This document shows, one piece after another, positions 1 to 6,987 of a stretch of DNA of 11,575 nt. Location: the NCBI GenBank assembly GCA_913048145.1, contig CAJWVP010000051.1, positions 1 to 11,575 of the forward strand, written 5' to 3'. Numbering within the stretch: position 1 is the first letter of the stretch; every line of letters begins with the position of its first letter. The notes beneath the pieces were generated by a model. That model made no database searches, was not told where the DNA came from, and saw only the letters and a list, made by a program, of their open reading frames with translations. The translations under genes and the position numbers were made by a program. Source of the stretch: an uncultured Rhodospirillaceae bacterium. GTDB taxonomy: Bacteria; Pseudomonadota; Alphaproteobacteria; Rhodospirillales; Casp-alpha2.

Positions 1-934
1 CGCGTTGCCAGCCGGCCGCTTCTTGGTGGGGCAGAAAATTCTCTCGGAGCTGGCAGCCATGTTGGACGAGGCCCTTCAAGAATTTAGGGCTCGTCTCAGC
101 CCGATGAAGAAGATCGGCTAGGGCCGTCTCGTCGCCAACCGAATAGTAACCGGGGTAGTCCTGGCCCAAGAGGCCAATATTACCGGGAATATCAGAAGCG
201 ATCACTGGCACGCCAGCAACCAACGCTTCGGAGACCACATTGGCTCCGCCTTCCTGGTTGGAACTGATTACCATAAGCTGCGTGCGGGCGTACTCGCGTC
301 GGACGCGCCAGGCCGGCACCTCTCCTTTCCAAAGATAGCGCGGGTTCCGCTTCATCTCGGCGGCTGCCTGCTTTGCCCACGCGGGCTTGTGGGCCTTGCC
401 TAGATGGACGACGCGTAGACGCGAATCTTTTGGCACCTGACGCGCCGCTAGAGCCGTGCGAAACGGATCTTTCTCATCGCGCAAATGGCCGACTACGCAG
501 ACATCGAAGTGCCGGACTGATGGCTGGCGGGGCCAGGGAAGCGGCAAGGCTGATTGCTTGACGACATGTAGCTTATTGTGGAACCGGTGAGGCAGGGCAT
601 CCGCGATGAGGTCGTGCAGACACACGAGCGCGTGGGCCTTGTCCATGGTGCCTTCGGTAACAGCGGGGTTTGTTTTCATGAACGTGTTCACGTCGGTGCC
701 GCCCAGCGCTACGATGAGAGGCCCCTTCGGATAACGCGCGCGATAACGCGCGACGCTGGACGCGCTATGCCAGGCGTGGAGTGCGATCATCAGATCCGTG
801 GGTTCATCGTCGTAATGCATGTCTATGCGAACGCGATGGCCCTGTTCGCTTAAGAAACCAGCCCACCGAACCGCCGAGGCACGATTTCCGTTTTTCGAGT
901 GTTTCTTAGCGGGTGTGATCAGGCTAATTTTCAA
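1..934 (-). CDS. senB: SenB-type selenosugar synthase (GT-B glycosyltransferase), partial at the C-terminus
   Basis: The minus strand is open from a TTG at 934-932 to the left edge, giving 311 visible codons with no stop. The family is a little longer than this, so only a short C-terminal piece should be missing. The protein starts MKISLITPA and continues with GNR at 16-18 and VRWAGFL at 22-28. HAWHSA follows at 53-58, then ALGGTD at 76-81, and the block QEGGANVVSEA at 227-237. E228 and E236 form the EX7E pair of GT4 retaining glycosyltransferases. These blocks match the glycosyltransferase family found beside EgtB-like proteins (TIGR04348). Its characterised member SenB joins selenophosphate to UDP-sugar to make a selenosugar in the cytosol. 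The start is TTG because no ATG or GTG lies in frame between the upstream stop (973-971) and the conserved N-terminus. A GGGGA lies 12 bases upstream. The divergent senA neighbour supports the assignment. Substrate choice is inferred from the family. Confidence 0.85.
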   Translation of the reverse strand, partial: MKISLITPAKKHSKNGNRASAVRWAGFLSEQGHRVRIDMHYDDEPTDLMIALHAWHSASSVARYRARYPKGPLIVALGGTDVNTFMKTNPAVTEGTMDKAHALVCLHDLIADALPHRFHNKLHVVKQSALPLPWPRQPSVRHFDVCVVGHLRDEKDPFRTALAARQVPKDSRLRVVHLGKAHKPAWAKQAAAEMKRNPRYLWKGEVPAWRVRREYARTQLMVISSNQEGGANVVSEALVAGVPVIASDIPGNIGLLGQDYPGYYSVGDETALADLLHRAETSPKFLKGLVQHGCQLRENFLPHQEAAGWQR

Positions 935-972
935 AAGACTTGGTTTTCCCCGATTGGCAATAAGGACGGTTT
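935..972. promoter_or_regulatory. 38-bp divergent senB/senA intergenic region
   Basis: Only 38 bp separate the TTG of senB (934) from the ATG of senA (973). It holds the senA ribosome site AAGGA (962-966) and, on the other strand, the weak senB site GGGGA (951-947). There is no room for two full promoters, so at least one promoter must lie inside the opposite gene, or the transcripts must be nearly leaderless. I could not pick convincing -35/-10 boxes for either gene. Confidence 0.6.
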
Positions 973-2298
973 ATGACGGCTCAGGTAAATACCGCACAGT
1001 TGACGGCCATGATGCAAGATGCTCGTCAGCGGACCATGGAATTGGTTGACGGTTTGAGCGCTGATCAGCTCATGGGCCCAAAAATCCGGACTGTGAACCC
1101 GCTCCGTTGGGAGATTGGCCACGTTGCCTATTGGTACGAATACTTCATCTCGCGCTCGCTGGACGGTGAGAAGAGCTTGCTTGGTGCGCGGGCGGACGAA
1201 TTGTATGACTCCATCGCCGTTGTCCACGATACCCGGTGGGACCTGCCGTTATTGAGCCTGGAAGAGACCTTGGACTACATGCAGGGCGTGATGGACCGCT
1301 TAGTGGACCGGTTGGGCACCATCAGCCACGATACCCTGGCCTCGGAAGTGGACAGCTTCATATACCAGTTCGGCGTTTTCCACGAGGACATGCACACCGA
1401 GGCTTTTTTGTGGGCGCGACAGACTTTGGCTTACCCGACGCCAAAACTGGTCATGGCCGAGGATGTGGCCGCCGAACGCGCCGCGGGACCGTGGCCCGGA
1501 TACGTCGAAATCCCGGGCGGAAAGTTCCGAATGGGGGCTGAGAAAGACGCGCCATTCCTATTCGATAATGAGAAGTACGCCCATGACGTCACAGTCGCGC
1601 CCTTTGCGATTGCCCGCGCACCGGTTACGAACGCAGAATTTGCGGAATTCGTCGCAGCCGACGGTTATGCAAACGATGCGTATTGGTGTGACGTCGGTAA
1701 GGCGTGGCGTAACATGCGCGGCATCGATCACCCTGGCTATTGGGTTAAGAATGGGCGCGGCAGGTGGCGCATGCGCCGGTTCGAACATGATATCGTTCTG
1801 CCGGAAAATGAGCCGGTGATCCACGTCTCTTGGTACGAGGCCAGCGCCTATTGCCGCTGGGCAGGGGAGCGGCTGCCAACGGAACTGGAGTGGGAGGTTG
1901 CGGCCTTGGGAACGCTCGCCGCCGACGGATCCCTTGCCGCCACGAAGCGGCCCTATCCTTGGGGTCACACGCCACCGACACCGAACTGCGCCAACCTGGA
2001 CGCCAGGGCGTTAGGCAGTATTGACGTGGGCGCTCTTCCGGACGGTGACAGTGCGTTTGGTTGCCGTCAGATGCTTGGCAATGTTTGGGAATGGACGGCA
2101 GATACCTTCCAACCGTTCCCGGATTTTGCACCCGACAGCTATCAGGAATATTCCAAGGATTTGTTTGGCAACACTAAGGTCCTGCGCGGTGGCGCCTGGA
2201 CGACCCGGGGGCGCATGATGCATGGCACATACCGAAATTATTTTCGCCCTGATCGTTGGAACGTATTCAGTGGCTTTCGCACCTGCCGTGCCGTTTGA
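973..2298 (+). CDS. senA: SenA-type selenoneine synthase (EgtB-like non-haem iron enzyme)
   Basis: This 441-residue protein has an N-terminal DinB-like four-helix domain (about 8-155) and a C-terminal formylglycine-generating-enzyme/sulfatase-modifying fold (about 175-440). The iron-binding histidines of EgtB-type sulfoxide synthases are visible: H50 in the EIGHVAYW segment, and H137 and H141 in HEDMHTE. C-terminal signatures include LPTELEWE (301-308), GNVWEW (369-374), RGGAW (405-409) and SGFRTCR (433-439). EgtB joins hercynine to a thiol donor in ergothioneine synthesis. The relative SenA joins hercynine to a selenosugar, then cleaves it to selenoneine. The fold alone does not separate SenA from EgtB; the adjacent SenB-type glycosyltransferase is the reason for choosing SenA. 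The ATG at 973 is preceded by AAGGA (962-966) with six bases between. The start lies 38 bp from that of the divergent senB. No egtD or senC is in the window. EgtB remains the alternative. Confidence 0.83.
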   Translation: MTAQVNTAQLTAMMQDARQRTMELVDGLSADQLMGPKIRTVNPLRWEIGHVAYWYEYFISRSLDGEKSLLGARADELYDSIAVVHDTRWDLPLLSLEETLDYMQGVMDRLVDRLGTISHDTLASEVDSFIYQFGVFHEDMHTEAFLWARQTLAYPTPKLVMAEDVAAERAAGPWPGYVEIPGGKFRMGAEKDAPFLFDNEKYAHDVTVAPFAIARAPVTNAEFAEFVAADGYANDAYWCDVGKAWRNMRGIDHPGYWVKNGRGRWRMRRFEHDIVLPENEPVIHVSWYEASAYCRWAGERLPTELEWEVAALGTLAADGSLAATKRPYPWGHTPPTPNCANLDARALGSIDVGALPDGDSAFGCRQMLGNVWEWTADTFQPFPDFAPDSYQEYSKDLFGNTKVLRGGAWTTRGRMMHGTYRNYFRPDRWNVFSGFRTCRAV

Positions 2299-2335
2299 TA
2301 TAATTCTAGCATAGTCCTGTAGCGCAGTAATCTCC

Positions 2336-2354
2336 GGAGACGGATCGTCTCTTT
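2336..2354 (+). terminator. Possible weak terminator after senA
   Basis: A perfect six-pair hairpin (GAGACG, loop GAT, CGTCTC at 2337-2351), extendable by one G-U pair, is followed by TTT, 39 bp after the senA stop. It overlaps a 10-bp palindrome TCTCCGGAGA (2331-2340). The T run is short, so termination is only a possibility. Confidence 0.35.
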
Positions 2355-2397
2355 AGGATGATAAAACTTTCGGTGGAAATCGACTTTTTTCTCTTAA

Positions 2398-2414
2398 GTC
2401 AATATCGTCGATGA
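2398..2414 (+). repeat. 17-bp direct repeat, upstream copy
   Basis: GTCAATATCGTCGATGA occurs here in the accA leader and again, identically, at 2639-2655 inside accA, where it encodes codons 30-35 (VNIVDE). The flanks do not match on either side. By rough estimate a 17-bp exact match would seldom arise by chance in 11.6 kb. Confidence 0.8.
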
Positions 2415-2516
2415 TATGCCACGCGTGTTGGAAATCCCATGGGGCATTTATTGGTATTTACATGTCGACGAATCACGATTGTGGCGACGACGCAGCTAAC
2501 GGCTACCGATCAGACG

Positions 2517-2535
2517 TGCCAATTCCGAAATGGCA
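2517..2535. promoter_or_regulatory. Imperfect 19-bp palindrome just before accA
   Basis: TGCCAATTCCGAAATGGCA pairs with itself except at one A-A position per arm and the central CCG. It ends 16 bp before the accA ATG and sits next to the ribosome site AAGGG (2544-2548). As DNA it could be an operator; as RNA it could be a small hairpin near the start of translation. No regulator can be named. Confidence 0.35.
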
Positions 2536-2551
2536 TGCTAGTTAAGGGCTC

Positions 2552-3508
2552 ATGCATAACTATCTCGATTTTGAAAAGCCGATTGCCGAGTTGGAAGGAA
2601 AAATTGAGGAACTCCGGCACCTGAGTGGATCCGGGGACGTCAATATCGTCGATGAAGTTGGCAAGCTGCAGGCCAAGGTCGACAAGCTGCTTCAGCAAAC
2701 CTATTCGAAGCTCACTCCGTGGCAGAAGACACAGGTCGCGCGCCATCACAACCGACCGCATGCGGTGGACTATATCAACGCATGGATCGAGGGGTTCACG
2801 CCCCTTGCCGGCGATCGGGCCTTTGCCGATGATCAAGCCGTTGTCAGTGGCATTGGCCGGTTCCGCGGCCGCACGGTAATAGTGATCGGGACGGAGAAAG
2901 GCGCGGATACGGAGGGTCGGGTTCGCCACAACTTCGGCATGGCCAAGCCCGAAGGGTATCGCAAGGCCATACGGCTCATGAACATGGCCGAACGGTTTAA
3001 CCTGCCGGTCATTACCTTGGTTGATACGCCGGGCGCCTATCCGGGCGTCGATGCGGAGGCCCGCGGCCAAGCTGAGGCCATAGCGCGGTCCATCGAGACT
3101 TGTCTTTCCCTGAATGTACCGCTGATCAGCGTTATCATCGGCGAGGGCGGGTCCGGTGGCGCCATTGCGCTGGCGACGGCCAACAAGGTGCTGATGCTGG
3201 AACATGCCATCTACTCGGTGATTTCGCCGGAAGGCTGCGCCTCGATCCTCTGGCGTAGCGGTGAGATGGCGAAGGATGCAGCCGCTGCGCTTCGGTTAAC
3301 GGCGCAAGATCTTTTGGAGTTGGGCGTCATCGATAGCATTGTTAACGAACCCATGGGCGGTGCCCATCGCGAGCCGGGCGTTACCATGGACCGCTTGGCG
3401 GAGGCCGTTGACGCGGCGTTATCCGATCTGGTCATGAACGGAGAGATGGACCTGAAGGCGCAACGTCGGGAAAAGTTCTTAGCTATGGGCGAAAAGGGGC
3501 TGAACTAG
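2552..3508 (+). CDS. accA: Acetyl-CoA carboxylase carboxyltransferase subunit alpha
   Basis: AccA forms the carboxyltransferase with AccD. It moves the carboxyl group from biotin on AccB to acetyl-CoA, making malonyl-CoA for fatty acid synthesis in the cytosol. The 318-residue length is close to E. coli AccA (319). The family N-terminus YLDFEKPIAELEGKIEELR (4-22) follows directly after the ATG, which fixes the start. Crotonase-fold signatures are present: DTPGAYPGVDAEARGQAEAIA within 158-178, the oxyanion-type glycine run GEGGSGGAIA (198-207), and ISPEGCASILW (225-235). AAGGG at 2544-2548 is the likely ribosome site, unusually close to the ATG with three bases between. The gene stands alone, 253 bp after senA and convergent with recQ; accD is not in the window. 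Nothing is truncated. Confidence 0.97.
   Translation: MHNYLDFEKPIAELEGKIEELRHLSGSGDVNIVDEVGKLQAKVDKLLQQTYSKLTPWQKTQVARHHNRPHAVDYINAWIEGFTPLAGDRAFADDQAVVSGIGRFRGRTVIVIGTEKGADTEGRVRHNFGMAKPEGYRKAIRLMNMAERFNLPVITLVDTPGAYPGVDAEARGQAEAIARSIETCLSLNVPLISVIIGEGGSGGAIALATANKVLMLEHAIYSVISPEGCASILWRSGEMAKDAAAALRLTAQDLLELGVIDSIVNEPMGGAHREPGVTMDRLAEAVDAALSDLVMNGEMDLKAQRREKFLAMGEKGLN
2639..2655 (+). repeat. 17-bp direct repeat, copy inside accA
   Basis: This is the coding copy of the sequence at 2398-2414. It begins exactly on a codon boundary of accA, while the upstream copy lies in a different frame relative to accA and directly after an in-frame TAA. Confidence 0.8.
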
Positions 3509-3531
3509 CTATATTGCGGGAAGATCTATCC

Positions 3532-3595
3532 AAACTGATTATGATGCCGACATGATCGCTTGGAAAGGGTGTAGTGCCGAGCGACGATCAGTTTT
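3532..3595. terminator. Possible terminator between convergent accA and recQ
   Basis: Perfect 8-bp arms AAACTGAT (3532-3539) and ATCAGTTT (3587-3594) enclose 47 bases in the 86-bp space between the accA and recQ stops. Inside the loop, CGCT and AGCG near the arms could extend the pairing. The right arm ends in TTTT, as expected for the accA side. The arm reaches the recQ stop codon. The long loop makes this a weak call. Confidence 0.3.
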
Positions 3596-5415
3596 CAGGC
3601 GTCCGATGTGTCGCCCAGGAAACCGGCGATCTCTTGAAGGAATGGGCTGGCAAACTTCTCCACCTTTGCTTTTCCTACACCGTGAATTTGGGCGAAGTCA
3701 TCGGGGGTGCGCGGCTGACGCCGCGCCATGTCGGCTAGGGCCTTATCGGGAAAGATCACATAAGGCGGCACGCGTTGGGCGTGCGCGAGGCGTAGACGCA
3801 GCGCCTTCAGGACGAGGAACAATTTGCTCTCGGCGTCGTCCAAGTCCGCGGCGGCCGGGGCCGGCCGTTTGGCGTGCGCGCTTGGTTTGGCGCTCTCTAC
3901 ACGGTATTCGAAACGTTCGTGACCGTCGGTGATGGCCGTGCCCTTGGCTGTGACGCTGAGGCCTCCGTGGCCCTGGATATCCAAATCCAATAACCCAGTT
4001 GAGACCATCTGTCGGATCAGGGACCGCCAGGCGTCCTTACTTAACGCTGTGCCGATACCGTGGGTCGGTAGCTGGTCGTGGTCGAACTTGCGCACCTTTT
4101 CCGTGTCCGCGCCGCGCAGAATGTCAATCAGGTGGGCTTGGCCGAAGACCTGGCCTGTCGCTCGGCAGGTGGTGATGACCTGTTCGGCCTGTTCAGTTCC
4201 GTCGGCAAGGTCCGGCGGATCGAGGCAGGTGTCGCAGTTGCCGCATGGGTCCGTATCCTCGCCAAAATAGGCGAGAAGCGCGCGGCGGCGGCAGGCCGGC
4301 GCTTCGCAGAAGGCGATCATAGCGTCCAAGCGTTTGTGTTCGCGCCGCTTGTGATCCGTGTCAGTGTCCTCTTCATCGATGAACATGCGGCGCATGCGAA
4401 TGTCATCCAGACCGTAGAGCATCATGGCCTCAGCCGGCGCTCTGTCCCGACCGGCACGGCCGATTTCCTGATAATAGGCTTCCATGTTGCCAGGAAGGTT
4501 CGCATGGAACACGTAGCGTACATCTGGTTTGTCGATCCCCATGCCGAAGGCAATTGTGGCTACCATGACCAAACTCGGTTCTGTCATGAATCGGTCCTGG
4601 TTCCGGTTGCGGTCGTCCGCGTGCATGCCAGCGTGATAGGATAGAGCGGTAATTCCATTCTCGGACAGGTAGGTTGCCACTTCCTCCGTCTTGCGCCGTG
4701 ACAAGCAATAGACGATGCCGCTGGCCCCGTGGTGGGCGGCGACGAAATCCAGGAGCTGACGTTTCCAATTTTTACGGAGCGTCACGCCAATGCGAATGTT
4801 CGGCCGGTCGAAGCCGGAGACAAAAGTCCGGCCCTTTTCGCCGAACAGGCGTTGGGCGATATCGGCGCGGGTCGAGTTGTCGGCGGTGGCCGTCATAGCC
4901 GCCACCGGGACCTTGGGGAAGCGTTCCGTCAGGTGCTGAAGGTCCTGGTACTCGGGGCGGAACGCCGGGCCCCAACGGGAAATGCAATGCGCTTCGTCAA
5001 TCGCGAACAGCCGCAACGGCAACTTTGACAGGGCCGTCAGCATGCGTTCGGTCATCAACCGTTCCGGGGAAATGTAGAGGATCGGGCTGGCGCCGGCGGC
5101 GACTCGGCGCCAGCTGTCGGCGTTGTTCTCATAAGCCCGGGATGAATTGATCGTCTCCGCGGGGACACCGGCCAGGCGCAGAGCTGCGACCTGATCTTCC
5201 ATCAATGCCACCAGTGGCGACACAACCACGGTCAGGCCGTCCATGATCAAGGCAGGAATTTGAAAACACAGAGATTTTCCCGATCCTGTTGGCATGACGG
5301 CAAGGATGCTGGTGCCGTCTAGGATTGTGGCGATGATCTCTTCTTGGCCCGGGCGGAACCGATCGTATCCAAAGGTGTCCCGGAGGATGGCGTTAGCCTG
5401 CTTTATTTGAGGCAA
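3595..5415 (-). CDS. recQ: ATP-dependent DNA helicase RecQ
   Basis: RecQ is a superfamily 2, 3'-to-5' DNA helicase acting in recombinational repair and fork processing. The 606 residues, close to the E. coli length, show the full bacterial layout. The entry motif is FGYDRFRPGQ (15-24), Walker A is TGSGKS (43-48), and the DEAH box is at 140-143. GFDRPNI lies at 201-207 and QEIGRAGRD (316-324) is motif VI. Zinc cysteines are C375, C391, C394 and C397, followed by the RQC winged helix (about 405-500) and a C-terminal HRDC domain (about 522-600). The aromatic-rich loop reads CISRWGPAFRPEY, where E. coli has QWGHD, so two usually conserved residues differ. The start is TTG at 5415: an in-frame TGA lies only three codons upstream and the next ATG falls after motif 0. 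The gene follows the acyl-CoA dehydrogenase by 68 bp on the same strand. Confidence 0.96.
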   Translation of the reverse strand: MPQIKQANAILRDTFGYDRFRPGQEEIIATILDGTSILAVMPTGSGKSLCFQIPALIMDGLTVVVSPLVALMEDQVAALRLAGVPAETINSSRAYENNADSWRRVAAGASPILYISPERLMTERMLTALSKLPLRLFAIDEAHCISRWGPAFRPEYQDLQHLTERFPKVPVAAMTATADNSTRADIAQRLFGEKGRTFVSGFDRPNIRIGVTLRKNWKRQLLDFVAAHHGASGIVYCLSRRKTEEVATYLSENGITALSYHAGMHADDRNRNQDRFMTEPSLVMVATIAFGMGIDKPDVRYVFHANLPGNMEAYYQEIGRAGRDRAPAEAMMLYGLDDIRMRRMFIDEEDTDTDHKRREHKRLDAMIAFCEAPACRRRALLAYFGEDTDPCGNCDTCLDPPDLADGTEQAEQVITTCRATGQVFGQAHLIDILRGADTEKVRKFDHDQLPTHGIGTALSKDAWRSLIRQMVSTGLLDLDIQGHGGLSVTAKGTAITDGHERFEYRVESAKPSAHAKRPAPAAADLDDAESKLFLVLKALRLRLAHAQRVPPYVIFPDKALADMARRQPRTPDDFAQIHGVGKAKVEKFASPFLQEIAGFLGDTSDA

Positions 5416-5483
5416 TTTCTCTCATTCTTTTCACGCGTGTGTGCCAGAGACACCTCTAACATGCGCCACCCAACATGGCGAAA

Positions 5484-6650
5484 TCAATAGGATTTCGGTA
5501 AGCCCAGGACCCGTTCTGAGATGAAATTGAGGACCATCTGCTGAGAAACCGGCGCGATGCGGTTGATCATGACCTCACGCATAAGTCGCTCCACGTGAAA
5601 CTCCTTGGCGTAGCCCATGCCGCCGTGGGTCATGACAGCCCTTTCGCAGGCGGTGAAGCCAGCCTCTGAGCTCAGGTATTTGGCCGCGTTGGCTTCTGCA
5701 CCGCAAGGTTCGCCAGCGTCAAAGAGGCTGGCTGCTTTCATGCACATCATCCAGGCCGCCTGCAATTGTGCCCAACTCTCTGCGAGGGGATGCTGGATCG
5801 CTTGGTTTTGGCCGATGGGCCGGCCGAATACGACCCGGTCCTTGGCATACTCGGACGCCCGGTGGAGCGCCTCCATGCCGATGCCGATTGCCTCTGCGCC
5901 GACCAGAATTCGCTCTGGATTCATGGAGTGCAGGATGTAACGGAACCCCTTGCCTTCCTCACCGATCAGGTCTTCGGCATCCACTTTCAGGTTGTCGATG
6001 AAAACCTCGTTTGAATCGACGGCCTTGCGGCCCATTTTGTCAATTTCGCGGACGTCACAGGCGGAGCGGTTAAGGTCGGTGTAGAAGAGGGAAAGGCCGT
6101 CGATGCCGCGCTCGCATTCTTCTTTGGGCGTCGTGCGGGCCAGAAGGAGGATCTTGTCGGCCACTTGGGCGGTGGAGGTCCAAACCTTACGGCCGTTGAT
6201 CACGTAGCCATTGTTCGTGCGTTCCGCCTTGGTGGTGATGGATCCGGTATCCAATCCAGCATTGGGTTCGGTCACGCCGAACGCGCTTTTCTGTTTGCCT
6301 TTAATAATCGGAGGCAGCCAGCGCTGTTTTTGTTCGTTGGAGCCGAAAACGGCAATGGCCTTCGGGCCGAAGACGTTCATGTGTATAGCGCTGGCGGCCT
6401 GCATAGCGCCGGCGGACGAGGCGATGGCTCGCATCATAACGGTGGCCGATACGACGCCAAGGTTGGCGCCGCCTACTTCTTCGGGGAAGCTCACGCCGAG
6501 CCATCCGCCTTCGGCCATGGCGCGATAAAACTCTTCGGGAAAGCCGCCGTTGCGGTCTTTTTCCAACCAATAGTCGTCGCCGAAGTCGGACAGAACTTGA
6601 CCGATCCCGTCTTGTATTGCGCGTTGTTCCTCGGTCAGTGCGAAATCCAT
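5484..6650 (-). CDS. Acyl-CoA dehydrogenase family protein
   Basis: This is a full-length, 388-residue flavoprotein of the acyl-CoA dehydrogenase fold, with an N-terminal helical domain (about 6-115), a middle beta domain (about 120-220) and a C-terminal four-helix domain (about 230-380). The flavin/substrate loop FGVTEPNAGLDTGS spans 124-137 and HGGMGYAKEFHVERL spans 342-355. The usual C-terminal catalytic glutamate motif (YEGT) is absent; that stretch reads NRIAPVSQQM (363-372). Instead E246 in MNPERI aligns by eye with the helix-G glutamate used by isovaleryl-CoA and long-chain dehydrogenases (MCAD has threonine there). The enzyme is therefore probably active, oxidising an acyl-CoA at the alpha-beta bond and passing electrons to electron transfer flavoprotein. 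The substrate cannot be told from the sequence. GGGAGGAG five bases before the ATG is a strong ribosome site and fixes the start. recQ follows on the same strand. Confidence 0.92.
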   Translation of the reverse strand: MDFALTEEQRAIQDGIGQVLSDFGDDYWLEKDRNGGFPEEFYRAMAEGGWLGVSFPEEVGGANLGVVSATVMMRAIASSAGAMQAASAIHMNVFGPKAIAVFGSNEQKQRWLPPIIKGKQKSAFGVTEPNAGLDTGSITTKAERTNNGYVINGRKVWTSTAQVADKILLLARTTPKEECERGIDGLSLFYTDLNRSACDVREIDKMGRKAVDSNEVFIDNLKVDAEDLIGEEGKGFRYILHSMNPERILVGAEAIGIGMEALHRASEYAKDRVVFGRPIGQNQAIQHPLAESWAQLQAAWMMCMKAASLFDAGEPCGAEANAAKYLSSEAGFTACERAVMTHGGMGYAKEFHVERLMREVMINRIAPVSQQMVLNFISERVLGLPKSY

Positions 6651-6987
6651 GGGCTCCTCCCGTCGTCCGTATATTGGGCAACATGACGAGTTCCGCCAGG
6701 TTCAACAAGGGCCGTGGTATTTCATTACTACACTGTGAAGCGCCACTGTTGAAGTTCGTGACACAGGTATCTAAAAACGACTATTGACCTTCACTGTCGG
6801 AGCCGGCGACGCTCTGAACTCGGAACAAACAAAGATGATTTTGAAAATCCTAAACCGCGTCGACGGCACATAACATCTACCGGCGATCGGTGCTCGCCGT
6901 GGGTCTTCCATATTGGAGTTCGCGGACGCAGCCCGTGACTTGAGGTGGGTGGGCTTCCTCTCGGCGGCATAAGGCGCGGACCGGCCG
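6651..6987. other. 337-bp intergenic region between secA and the acyl-CoA dehydrogenase
   Basis: I see no gene here. It should contain the 3' end of the secA transcript and the promoter of the acyl-CoA dehydrogenase gene, both on the minus strand. Two small perfect inverted repeats are present: GATTTT-G-AAAATC (6837-6849) and CGGCGA-7 bases-TCGCCG (6881-6899). Neither is followed by a T run on the minus strand, so no intrinsic secA terminator is evident. No convincing -35/-10 pair was found. Confidence 0.6.

Noticed and set aside
2416..2499. A 27-codon plus-strand ORF with three tryptophans (MPRVLEIPWGIYWY...) in the accA leader, resembling an attenuation leader peptide.
   Set aside because: It has no ribosome site, no terminator/antiterminator pair follows it, and accA is not known to be tryptophan-controlled.
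4078..4644. A 188-codon open frame antisense to recQ, and similar long antisense frames across secA (7639-8070, 8125-8637).
   Set aside because: These are mirror frames of strongly conserved genes; RecQ and SecA motifs cover the opposite strand throughout.
6165..6686. A 173-codon plus-strand frame antisense to the acyl-CoA dehydrogenase.
   Set aside because: The opposite strand encodes a complete, conserved protein with a strong ribosome site; the antisense frame has no recognisable motif.
6784..6812. TTGACC on the plus strand in the intergenic region, resembling a -35 box.
   Set aside because: No -10-like sequence lies 16-18 bases downstream (it reads CGACGC) and no plus-strand gene follows.
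6881..6899. CGGCGA/TCGCCG hairpin considered as the secA terminator.
   Set aside because: It lies about 90 bp past the stop and has no T run on the minus strand.
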